Origin: Patiria miniata
Taxonomy: Eukaryota > Echinodermata > Asteroidea > Valvatida > Asterinidae
Assembly (NCBI RefSeq): GCF_015706575.1
Contig: NW_024037056.1
Coordinates: 17,225,405 to 17,289,404 of the forward strand
DNA: 64,000 nt
Reading direction: 5' to 3'
The stretch's first letter is position 1, and each line of letters opens with the position of its first letter. A program made the position numbers and the translations under genes. Below are positions 22,520 through 32,850 of this stretch, in pieces. The notes beneath the pieces were generated by a model, which made no database searches, had not been told where the DNA came from, and worked only from the letters and a program-made list of their open reading frames with translations.

Positions 22520-23694
22520 TCACTCAGTGAATGATTCATCGAATGACTTCATCCTAGCAGCCACTCGCTTGTTTTGAAGAAGCTTGGCCTGGGTCTCCCA
22601 GAACTGAAAGTACAACCACATCAGGCAGCCGTTGGTCTTCGGACCGCAGCTCTTGTCGTTCTGCAAAATGTCCTTCATACCCATGTACAAGCCTAGCTCT
22701 TTGTCGTACGGCTTGGCGTAAGCCGTGTGCTTGAGTTCCTCCTCGATCTTCAAGCGGTCCCCGCGGTATTGCAAGTGGCTGCAGAAGATGTCTTGCCGCT
22801 GTTTCAGTAACGGGCGGAGTTCCTCAAGATCTTTCAGGACCTTCTCTGTCGATTCTTCTTCCTCTTTCAGGATGCTCTCTTCCTGAAGTTGACGCCGTTT
22901 GATGGTCGTAATGCCCACGTTTCCTTCGTAGACGTCCCGTTTCTTTATCAGGACTTCCATCTCTGCTTGCAGGGATTCCATGTTCTCCTTCAGGTCGTCA
23001 ATTTGCTGCTTCTCCTTACGGAGTTCGCTCAGCTGGATGCTGAGGCGCCGCTGGGCCAGCCAACCTGCACCAGGTGAAATTAGAAAGAACTTGTGAAAAA
23101 CAACGCCTTTTAAAAATATGCTTTTTGTCATTAACAAACTTGTCACATACTATTGAATATAGTGAGTTTGCACAGATGATTAAATGCAGCTCCCCAGGAA
23201 TTTACGCGGAAAGATTTCCATATACGAAGTTCACTCAACACCCTGTGTACAAACCCTATGAGATTGGACTGAAAAATTCTAAGTGTTTTCTAAGAAAATG
23301 CTTGTATTTTCTCACTGCTCAAATTGACTTTGATGACATGAAAGTGCTATCTGGGGCTTGTTAGTCAATACAGAGGAAAAGTAGTGAACTTCGTATATGG
23401 AAATCTTTCCATTTTCGCTGCGATGCTCCCCGAATCCTCCAAAATCCACCACTGTACATGTGATTGTGAAGTCTTAAACCCAATGGCACACTCTTTGTAA
23501 GTACTACCAAGTTTCAAGAGGCATCAAGCCCCATGTAAATTAGCAATAGTGGCTGTTACATTGAAGAATAACATACCCACAAACACACTTGATGCTGGCA
23601 ATAAGACTGGTACAATCAACTGAGAGGCAATGCGACTCAGCTTCTTTACAAATGGTTCTTCAGTCGGTGGGAAGTTCAGATCATTGGACTCCAT
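22520..23694 (-). CDS. CCDC127-like coiled-coil protein, copy 2 (hybrid of copies 1 and 3)
   Basis: Exons 23694-23577 and 23064-22520 encode 220 residues with the same phase-1 intron as copy 1. The N-terminal half, membrane segment and first coiled-coil half match copy 1 nearly exactly (GWLAQRRLSIQLSELRKEKQ against copy 1 GWLAQRRISVQLSELRKEKQ). The C-terminal half (RQDIFCSHLQYRGDRLKIEE to RMKSFDESFTE) is identical to copy 3 and differs clearly from copy 1. The change of parent falls within exon 2 around 22.94-22.96 kb, as expected if unequal crossing-over between copies 1 and 3 produced this gene. It retains the membrane segment, coiled coil and conserved MWLY motif and looks functional. Confidence 0.9.
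23208..23410. mobile_element. MITE with 28-bp inverted repeats, copy 2 (copied by gene duplication)
   Basis: The same element in the same intron position as at 19638, with the same flanks. It was copied with the gene and is not a second insertion. Confidence 0.85.
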
Positions 23695-24099
23695 GGTTAC
23701 AGAGCAGAGGAAGTCTTCGTCTCACTAAACCTGGACGACAAGGATTAAAATTCATCTGGGATGAATTCAAGGTTTGTTTGACATTTTCACTTGTCTTAGG
23801 GCCGGGTCTCCATAATTATTAAACATTTTTCAAAAGCGTACAAAACATGAATCTTTTTGGCAGAACCCCCTGCCCCCTACATTAAAAAATGTTGATTTTC
23901 AAAGATATCCTGCAACAGATTCTCAGTCCCAGATTCCTTCTAATGAAGAGGAAAAAAGCTAGCAACACTGTTTCCAATGAAAAATACATTAAAAATAACA
24001 ATAACATGTTATTGCCCCTATGATGATGATCAATTGTGTACTACAGTGCACTACTATTTTTGTACTATTACTAATCCCAAATTCAACTCGCATGAACAA

Positions 24100-24990
24100 A
24101 AATAAAGCACTCATTGTGGAGACGATAACTCAAGTTAGTCAAGAAAAACACACTGCGGCAATTGAATAGAAATTGCGTCCAATAATTGGTCGTGATATAC
24201 AACACAAACCTTTTGAAAGTCGAAGAAAACCGTTGAAGAACAAAATTAATGCCAATTTTTTTTTTTTTTACAAAGTTACAGTGTTTTTAGTACTATTAAC
24301 TGTAAGTCCACTTCCGTACATTTTACCAACATTGATTTCTTCCAAAAGAGGGCGCGCTACACAAATACTGGTACTTTCTGTCAACGCGGAGCCGCCCAAA
24401 CGAAGTCGGCTTTACGTGAAAAATAAAACACACTTTGTGGAGACGATAACTCAGGAAAAACACATTGAATTGAAATTTCGTCCAACAATTGTTTGGGATA
24501 TAGGACACAAAACGTTTTAAAATCGGCGAGAACCCTTCAAGAATAAATTTAATATGATTTAAAGAAAAACAGTGTACTAAGCGCGAATTGAACAAAAATA
24601 AAGCACTCTTTATGGAGACGATAACTAAAAAAAAAACACATTACACTGAACTGATTGAAATTTCGTCCAATAATTGTTCGGGACTGACACAAAACTATTA
24701 AAAAAATAGACGAAAACCCTTGAAGAATAAATTTAATATGATTTAAATAAATACAGAGTACTAATCGCGAAAAATTCAATCCAAATTCAACTCACTTTTA
24801 ATTGAACAAAAATAAAGCACCCTTTGTGCCGGGAGACGATAACTCAAGAAAAATACCGGTACTGCATTGAATTGAAATTGCGTCCAATAATTGGTCGTGA
24901 TATGCGAACACAAACCTTTTGAAAGTCAACAGAAACCGTTGAATTAGAACCATCAAACCCTCTGCTGATTTATTATGTTGTTGATTTTTC
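24100..24990. repeat. ~200-bp degenerate tandem repeat upstream of CCDC127 copy 2
   Basis: Four units in the same order as at 20510-21420 and nearly identical to them. Confidence 0.8.
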
Positions 24991-25360
24991 ATTTCCCCTA
25001 ATCAATTAAAAAATATTTTGGCAATGACGTTTTTGAAATAAGCCCCGTATGACCCATACTAAGATCTGAAGACGTGTATAAGCTTTGGCACCCACACACA
25101 CGACACAATTGTTTTCAAAAACAATGAAATTATACAGGCTGAATTTCAGTAAACCTAGTTATTTATTGCAGTTTAATTCATTTCAAATTTCAATTTAACT
25201 ACAAAGCAAAATAAAATATTTCTAAATTACTGACTTCTATTTTTGTGTAGTTCACATTAATTTTTACGTACATTTACATACAAAAATACTTGCCCTGCCT
25301 ATTACTCACTGTACTGCCCAAAAACTCTATGGTTTTGTTGATTCTTCAGTGAATAATTAC

Positions 25361-25524
25361 AATGTAATACAATGTAGTACAATGTAATGCAATGTAATTC
25401 AATGTAATACAATGTAATATAATGTAACACAATGTAATGCAATGTAACACAATGTAACACAATGTTATACAATGTAATACAATGTAATGCAATGTATTAC
25501 AATGTAACACAATGTAATACAATG
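25361..25524 (-). repeat. Decamer minisatellite, copy 2 flank
   Basis: Sixteen units of the AATGTAACAC motif. Compared with 21780-21963 it lacks three units near one end and has one extra AATGTAACAC unit in the middle, so it changed after the recent duplication. Confidence 0.9.
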
Positions 25525-26080
25525 AAGTCCAGGCCTAATGTGTTAATTTAATTCGTCGCCTTACAAAATTAAAGCCCAATTTAACAATTCTTTACTAAAT
25601 TATCAACATTTAATTTCTCTTATGTCAACTGAAATAAACTTAAACAAAATTATTACCAATAAAAAGCTACATGTAACTTCTTACAATGCTACAGTTGCCA
25701 ATTCAATTCAATTTCATTTTCAATTCAATTTATTTATTAACCATCATGAATACAAAAATAAATTCTACATCCTGTGTGTTAAAAACACTGAAACATACCT
25801 TAAAATTACATGATAATATAAACAAAGTTGAAAGACAAAAAAACCACCACCATTCACAACCCCAATACACATAATTGAGACTTGTTTTATTTCAGAATTT
25901 TTAAAAATGTACTAGAAAGAGCACGCCGCATAATTACTAATCTAGCTATGCTCGGTTTGAAATCATTAGAAAAACAATGCGTGATGAATATGTATGGAGG
26001 ATTTTGCTTTGAATAAAACCGAGTAAATTAGGCCGGTAGAAGGCAAAACTTCATCACACAATGTTCAAATGAGCTGCAGT

Positions 26081-27340
26081 TCACTCAGTGAATGATTCAT
26101 CGAATGACTTCATCCTAGCAGCCACTCGCTTGTTTTGAAGAAGCTTGGCCTGGGTCTCCCAGAACTGAAAGTACAACCACATCAGGCAGCCGTTGGTCTT
26201 CGGACCGCAGCTCTTGTCGTTCTGCAAAATGTCCTTCATACCCATGTACAAGCCTAGCTCTTTGTCGTACGGCTTGGCGTAAGCCGTGTGCTTGAGTTCC
26301 TCCTCGATCTTCAAGCGGTCCCCGCGGTATTGCAAGTGGCTGCAGAAGATGTCTTGCCGCTGTTTCAGTAACGGGCGGAGTTCCTCAAGATCTTTCAGGA
26401 TCTTCTCTGTCGATTCTTCTTCCTCTTTCAGGATGGCCTCTTCCAGAAGTTGACGCCGTTTGATGGTCGTAATGCCCACGTTTCCTTCGTAGACGTCCCG
26501 TTTCTTTGTCTTGAGTTCCATCTCTGCTTGTTGTTTCTCCTTATTGATGCGCCGCTGGACCAGGTAACCTGTACCAGGAGGTGAGGTTAGAGAGAACTTG
26601 TGAAATCAACACCTTTTAAAAAATATGCACTTTTTGTCATTGAGAGACTTGAAAGTATTTGCACAGAAGATTAATAGAAATTCCCCAGGAACTTGTGCTT
26701 GGATCCTCCCCGAATCCTCCAAAATCTGCCACTGTGAAGTGTTAAACCCAAATATCACACTCTTTGTGATACAGCATGTGATACTACCGATACTTGTATT
26801 TTGTAATCCAGACGCAGTCCTAATTTGAGAAGGCTGTTAGGCCAAAAAAAAAAAAAGTCGGTCTCTGGTCAGCGCGCGCGTCGATTTTAATCATGCGCGG
26901 CAATTTTTTTTTTTCCCAAAAAAGGTCCGCGGTAGCTTCAACAGCGCCCTCTATTTCCGCACCTCCTCATGTTTTTCTTTTACCAAAGAGCACCAAGGAA
27001 TGGGAAATTGCACCAAGGCAAATGATCGAGAGCACCAAGGCAAATTATGGAGGACACCAGTGTCATGAGGACACCAAAAAAGCAAAATAGTACCCACCTT
27101 GTCTGTACAATCCAAGCTTGGAAAAAAAGAAAAAAAAGGCCGCGTCCCCGCGTCAATCCCGGAACTTTGGTCTGACCAGAGACCAAATATTTTTTGTTGT
27201 TGGCTTACATTGAAGAACATTAACCTACCGACAACCGCAGTTGATGCTGGCATCAAGACTGGGACAATAAACTGGCAGGCGATGTGGCTCAGCTTCTCTA
27301 AGAACGATTTATCAGTAGGTTGGGAGTCCGTGATGGCCAT
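26081..27340 (-). CDS. CCDC127-like coiled-coil protein, copy 3 (diverged, shortened coiled coil)
   Basis: Exons 27340-27229 and 26568-26081 encode 199 residues with a phase-1 intron, as in the other copies. Exon 1 has diverged (MAITDSQPTDKSFLEKLSHI, then CQFIVPVLMPASTAVVG) but keeps the membrane segment. At the start of exon 2 about 21 residues of coiled coil are missing: VQRRINKEKQQAEMELKTKK runs directly into RDVYEGNVG. The C-terminal 100 residues are identical to copy 2. The intron carries a Harbinger-like MITE and lacks the 28-bp-TIR MITE found in copies 1 and 2. The ATG in a CCATGG context matches the start used by the other copies. Confidence 0.85.
26840..27204 (+). mobile_element. PIF/Harbinger-like MITE, diverged copy 3
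   Basis: TTA-flanked element with GGCCAAAAAA at one end and TTGTTGTTGGC at the other, an inner GTCTCTGGTCAG / TGACCAGAGACC inverted repeat and a GCGCGCGCGTCG word like the FBXO9 copies. It fills over half of the CCDC127 copy 3 intron and is older than the FBXO9 pair by divergence. Confidence 0.65.
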
Positions 27341-28659
27341 GGTTACAGAGGAAGTCTTCGTCTCACCACTATGTCAGGTAAACCTGGATGTCAAAGCATA
27401 AAATTCATCCGAAAAAAAGAGGTTTGTTTGACGTTTTCACTTAGGCCTAGGGGTCGATCATCTATAATTATCAACATTTTCAAAAGCGTACAACATGTAT
27501 GATCATGTATCTAAAAAGAGTAGGCCCTACATTATATTAAGGGCCTACAGTATATGTACTTTCAAAAATGTTGATTTTCAAAGAAATCCTGGAACAGCAT
27601 GAACAGATTCTCAGTCCCGGATTCATGTCTTTTCTACATTTTTGCAATAACTGACCTTTATGCGCCTATCAAAAGTCCCCCCCCCCCCCCCCCCCCCCCC
27701 GCGCTGCCCCAGGTACGATTGTTAACATTGCCATACTGGTGTGCCCACTGCCCAGCAGGTTGGACGAAGTCTTCATTGCACCTCCGTAACGTAGGGAGGA
27801 AAGGGAGTCCACCTGCATGACCTGGGCTAGTGTGCCCACATACGTATATGTCGGGGCATGGTCCGGGCATGGTCGGGCATTGTCACTTAAATTTTGCCCG
27901 AGGGGTGGGGATTTTGTCACTTCAAAAGTGACAATCCCCACGTTTTGGGTGGGGCGGCCCTGGAGGGGGTGGGGGTGGGGGAGGGGTAGGGGAAACAATT
28001 GATTGGCGCATAGTAACTGTAAACTTACTTCCGTACATTTTACCACGAGCAAGGTACTTAAACATTCGCTCGTAGTCGTACCCCCCGCCCTGCAAACAGG
28101 ACGCTGGGATACTCTGATGAGCTTCACAGAATCTTGTGAAGGAAGTGGCCTTTGACCTATGTATAAAGCATCTGGCTGCAGCTGTTCAAAACCGCAGTTA
28201 GACAATGTGCGCAAATGCTATCCGAAAACTTCCCATAGAATTGCGCACATTCCATACCGGAAGTGATTTCGGTTTCATTGCGGAGCATGTGGACAAAATT
28301 TTGAGCGTCGCATAATGCAATCCGACCGTTCGTGATTCGAAACGGAGCCTGAGCGAGTGACGGGAATTGTAAATTTACAACACAGATAAGTTTTACAGAA
28401 TTTCCTACATTATAACGCTTTTTCAACGAGAAAAAACATATCTAAACTGGAATAAAAGAGTAATGAATCAGTTAATAACGGCTGTTTCAAACCTTGCAGA
28501 GTCATGACCTTGATGACGCGCACCAATAAGAGCGTGAATTCGTCAGAGTATTGTACGAGCGAAAGTACTAACATCGATTTCCTCCAAAAGAGGGCGCGCT
28601 ACACAAATACTGGTCAGCACCGTAAAGACGTCTGTCAACGCGGATCACGATCTGCCCAA

Positions 28660-29330
28660 CAACACAAATAAAACACACTTTGTGGAGACGATAACTCAAG
28701 AAAAAAGAAAAACACATTGCACTGCATTGAAATTTCGTCCAATATAATCAGGATATAGGACACAAAACTGTTGAAAAACGACGAAAACCCCTTGAAGAAT
28801 AAATTTAATATGATTTTGAAGAAATACAGTGTACTAATCGCGAAAAATTCAATCCAATTTCAAGTCACTTTTAATTGAACAAAAATAAAGCACTCTTTGT
28901 GGAGACGATAACTCAAGAAAAACACATTGTATTGAATTGAAATTGCGTCCAATAATTAGTCGTGATATACAACACAAACCTTTTGAAAGTCGACGAAAAC
29001 CCTTGAAGAATAAATTTAATATGATTTAAATAATTACAGTGTACTAATCGCGAAAAATTCAATCCAAATTCAAGTCACTTTTATTGAACAAAAATATAGC
29101 ACTCTTTGTGGAGACGATAACTCAAGAAAAACACATTGCATTGAATTGAAATTGCGTCCCATAATTAGTCGTGATGTACGACACGAACCTTTCGAAAGTC
29201 TACAGAAACCGTTGAAGAACAAAAATAATACAACAAAACAAAAACTACTTTGTGTTGGGGCACTTTCGTACATTTTACCAACATCAATTTCTTTCAAAAG
29301 AGGGCGCGCTACACCAGTACTTATGACCCA
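28660..29330. repeat. ~200-bp degenerate tandem repeat upstream of CCDC127 copy 3
   Basis: Three units (starting near 28.67, 28.88 and 29.09 kb) of the family seen upstream of copies 1 and 2, more diverged. This shows that the oldest duplication included upstream DNA. Confidence 0.75.
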
Positions 29331-30030
29331 GGTTTGATCGAAGTCCTGCCTAGGCCTGGTCTGCATGTTGATTTGGGTTTTTCAGTCCCTACCTGTTCCA
29401 TGAATTTTCCCCAGAATATTCTCCTGGGGTTCGGTACGGGTACTGATCTGAAACTTGTAGAAACAAAATTGCCCAACCGGCAGCCGAAGTATATAGGGGG
29501 CGCTCTTCATCTGTCCCGATCTTTCATAATTCAGTAGATTGCTGCAAACTTTTGAAATGTAATGATAGCCATTAAGTTCCTCTTTCTTCTTCTTCTTTTT
29601 TGTTTGTTTATATTTTTCTTTTCTTTCAGCGTTTCTCTCCATTTAGTTGGTTTTTTTTGGGGGGGGGGGGGGGGGGGCTCGAGGTGTTCCCTTTCGGTAC
29701 AACCAGTCAGTGGAGGTACGTGTGCGGACATGATCCAGTCTCTAAATTCGACGTACTTTACTACTTCCATGATACATATCTTTCTCAAAAAGTGTAGCTC
29801 CAACTTTTCTGCAATATTCAATAAATAATTCCGGATGAAATAAATGTTCCAAATGAAATCGGGATGACACCGCTTCGCCATGCATTTCTTGGGAATAATA
29901 AGCAGACGATAACTCCAACGCAATTTTATTGATAAAATCAGGCAGAATATCACAGTCATTGTTATTGGTCATTGCGTTGCGATCTTTACCATTCCAACCA
30001 ATCGCATAGAACGACAAAAAGAGTTCGGTA

Positions 30031-30194
30031 GAAACATCTGGATGATTCGGGAAATGTAGTCTGGTTCCTGCCGCGTACAGTTTTCTTCATGTTGCGTCAT
30101 ACGACCAACAGGTACGGGTAGCAGATTGTGCACTACACGTATGTAGAAAACTCGAGAAGGAGTGATCCTCGTGAACTGACGATTTGGAAGTTTC
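30031..30194 (+). promoter_or_regulatory. Candidate heat-shock elements upstream of BAG3
   Basis: TTCGGGAA at 30046-30053 and GAAGTTTC at 30187-30194 are TTCnnGAA / GAAnnTTC pairs, the core of HSF1 sites; a GAA at 30031 adds a further half-site out of phase. BAG3 is a known HSF1 target in vertebrates. Each match is short and no canonical triple unit is present. Confidence 0.25.
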
Positions 30195-30211
30195 GAGCAA
30201 AGGCCTCAGAA

Positions 30212-30667
30212 ATGTCTAAATTCGGCGGATTTTCGGAAAGTCCTCTAAAGACACGAATGACAAGACCAGTGGCAGACGACGATCCTTTACCAGACGGCTG
30301 GGAAATGTTGATCGACCCAGAAACGCAGTGGCCATTTTACGTGGATCACAGAAGCCGTCGGACGAGTTGGAAAGACCCAAGGCACCCCCGACGTCCAAAC
30401 ATGTCCAGCCCGATGCAGGTAAAATTTGACGCCTAATTTAATCCCACTCCCAGTTTTATTTTGCAGCCCTAACCGGCTGATTTTTTTGGGAAAGAATGTT
30501 GTTTCCTGACGCCACTTTTATCATCAATTATTAGGGAAAAGTGTTGCAACCTGACGCCACTTTCTTGTTTAAATGTTATAAATATGAAATTGAAAGATCA
30601 TCTCAATCATGTCAGTTGAAATAGGCCTAGGTCATAAGCCGTTTAGCGGATACTGCCATCTTTGAAA

Positions 30668-30704
<37 letters not shown>

Positions 30705-32351
30705 ATTGCAATGAAAATATGTCCCAGCATGCAACTGTTGCTGAGCATGATGGGATGTCTTTTCATTGTAATGCCCCCCCCCAAAAAAAAAATGTCAAAG
30801 ATGGCGGTATCTGCAAATGGCTTATTCGTTGCACATTGTTGCAAAAAAAAACATGAATCTGGGACTGAGAAACGTTTCCAAATTTGTTAGGAAATAGTTT
30901 GAAAATGTTCTTGACTCTCTGTAGACTTAATACACAGTCGCGGAAGTGGCTTCAGGTTGCAACTTCTTTAGCAAATATTGATTTAAAAAAAAAAGAAGGC
31001 TTTTTTGCATGCATATTATGACATGTTTCTCTCTTCTGTTTTATACTTTCTAGTTCTACATAACATGTGCGGGTAAATACAGGGCGTACATTGTGACAAG
31101 AATCTGTAATCCTAAATTGTACACAAATTTTAATAAAATGATTTCTTTTGGTTTTTGTTTGCACAGGCCTTCATGGATTCAGCAATCGGTGGAGACAACT
31201 TCTTCCGCAGTACTTTTGACAACCTGAACCCCATTTGGCAAAATACATGGGATCCATTCAATCGCAGCCCTAGAGGGAGCCCTTCCATGCCGCGCCGGGC
31301 ACAGCATGACATCCGACGCGCCCCGAGCCCCCAGCCCAGCGGCAGGCGCACCCCAACGCTGGACAGCCAGATGAATCGTATGCGCATGAACGAGTCTCCC
31401 CATCAGAACGTTGAACCAGACTCGCTACATCCCCAGGAACAGGTGTACTCGTCAAGTCCAAGAACCGATCAGCATCATCACCACCATCCACCCAATGAAT
31501 CCCGTAGAATACCCATCACCGAGGAAAGTCTACACTCTCATGTACATGTACCCCAGCGTGACTACCCAATGTCTGATGGGGAACGAGAGATCAATATACC
31601 CATAAGAGTTGAGGGCCGGGACTGGGATTACGATGGGAACACTGCTCCAGCACGTCCCCACGGAGAACCCATTCAGAGTTCTCAGGCTCGCCCCAGAATG
31701 CCTCCACAGACCATGCCTAAGCCAGTACCCACGCCTCAACATGTGCAAACTCAAGAACCTCATATACAAGATGTGCACATCCGAGAATATCAACAAGATC
31801 CTCGGCAATACCCCTCCAGCGATGGTCCTGTGCGGTACCCCATGCAACACGAGCCCGAAGTCGAGCAGAGGGACCTGAAAGAGAGGAGCCGGGGCGCCGG
31901 GAACCAGGATGCCAGGACCCAACAGGATGAGCCTCTGCAGTACCAACAACCACAGCCGAGGGGCCCACAACAGGGTCAGGTTTCCCAAGAAAGAGAGCAG
32001 CCGCCCACAAGCGGCATTGAAACGGGTTCCCCATGCAGGCCAGAGAACGGAAGCCGGGAGCCAGGGGTTGCCCAGGGGGAGGAGCCCAAGGTGCCACCCC
32101 AGGTCACCCAAATCCGCGCCATCCAAGCAAAAATCCTGGACGTGGGCGGAGACATTGAGGACTTTGTTGGCCGCAAGGGTACCAAAGACTACCTGCGGAT
32201 TGAGGAGATGCTGATGAGGCACATGTTGGAGCTGGACAACGTGGACACACTAGGTAACGAGCATATACGCGGGGAACGGCGGATGGCCGTTGTCACGGCA
32301 CAGACGCTGATGTCGCGGCTGGAAAAAAAGGCTCTGCCTGCAGATGTTTAG
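30212..32351 (+). CDS. BAG family molecular chaperone regulator 3 (WW and BAG domains)
   Basis: Exons 30212-30418 and 31167-32351 join in phase 0 (GCACAG acceptor) to encode 463 residues. Residues about 28-62 form a WW domain ([17 protein letters not shown] then [15 protein letters not shown]). A long Pro/Gln/Arg-rich middle follows, with a His run and two IPI motifs (RRIPITEES near 184-186, INIPIRVEG near 213-215) placed like the IPV motifs through which BAG3 binds small heat-shock proteins. The C-terminal BAG domain (about 375-460) has [20 protein letters not shown] and [19 protein letters not shown], typical of the helices that bind the Hsp70 nucleotide-binding domain. WW plus BAG in this order identifies BAG3, a nucleotide-exchange factor for Hsp70 in chaperone-assisted autophagy. 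Middle-region PxxP motifs were not mapped individually. Confidence 0.93.
30632..30828. mobile_element. Hairpin MITE with a ~32-G tract in the BAG3 intron
   Basis: Imperfect palindrome of about 197 bp: CATAAGCCGTTTAGCGGATA then CTGCCATCTTTGA on one arm; TCAAAGATGGCGGTATCTGC then AAATGGCTTATT on the other. The left arm holds about 32 consecutive G and the right arm a shorter C run at the matching place. There is no coding capacity. Confidence 0.7.
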
Positions 32352-32583
32352 AGTGGGAAAAAAGCCCAGACGAAGGCAAAGAACACACTATGACCTGATC
32401 ACGACACTTTCTAGTCTTGGTTTCAGACTGGATTTACATTGTTCCCTCTAGCAGCTCTTTCCTAGCAAGCATGGCTAAGTAGGCACGCCAGCAGAGGTTG
32501 CTATGATGAAAATGAATCAAATTCACTCATTTTGGTATCTCTACAAAGAAATTCCTAGGATACCTCAAGTGCGTGGCATTTAA

Positions 32584-32850
32584 AAGGTAAAGGTAAAGGT
32601 AAAGGTCCCATAGCCATTATTGTCCGTAGGGGCAGTGGGATGTTAGAGGTCCACTGTGTCTTGGGCCTGGCATATGAGTGGCGGTGCCCAGTCCTCTCCT
32701 CTCGCCGTCTTACCTTCCCTGAACGAATCAGGTACCCATTTTACTGTTGGGTCGTCAGAGAGAGTTTTCCAGTTTTTGGTCCGAATGGGATTCGAACCGC
32801 CAACCTTTAGCTCCGTAGCTCCACGCTCTAACCGCTTGGCTACGAGCCCC
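32584..32850 (-). mobile_element. tRNA-derived SINE
   Basis: On the minus strand the element starts GGGGCTCG, followed by an A box (TAGCCAAGCGG) and, 44 bp later, a B box (GGTTCGAATCC), the spacing of a pol III promoter in a tRNA. A ~190-bp body follows and it ends in an (ACCTTT)n tail. The ~37 bp between boxes resemble a tRNA with a long variable region (Leu/Ser type). Confidence 0.8.

Larger units (their letters stand above)
23695..26080. other. Upstream region of CCDC127 copy 2 / 3' flank of copy 3
   Basis: Near-identical repeat of 20126-22519, with small indels in microsatellites. No coding exon is supported. It holds the ~200-bp repeat family (24.10-24.98 kb) and a shorter decamer array. 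The last 500 bp are the 3' flank of copy 3. Confidence 0.6.
27341..30211. other. Divergent intergenic region between CCDC127 copy 3 and BAG3
   Basis: Contains both promoters (minus-strand CCDC127 copy 3, plus-strand BAG3) but no supported exon. It includes a ~30-C tract near 27.68 kb, a GGGGT-rich tract near 27.96 kb, three units of the ~200-bp repeat (28.66-29.33 kb) and a G tract near 29.66 kb. Confidence 0.5.

Noticed and set aside
31530..32222. 230-codon minus-strand frame
   Set aside because: Antisense shadow of BAG3 exon 2, caused by its GC-rich codons.
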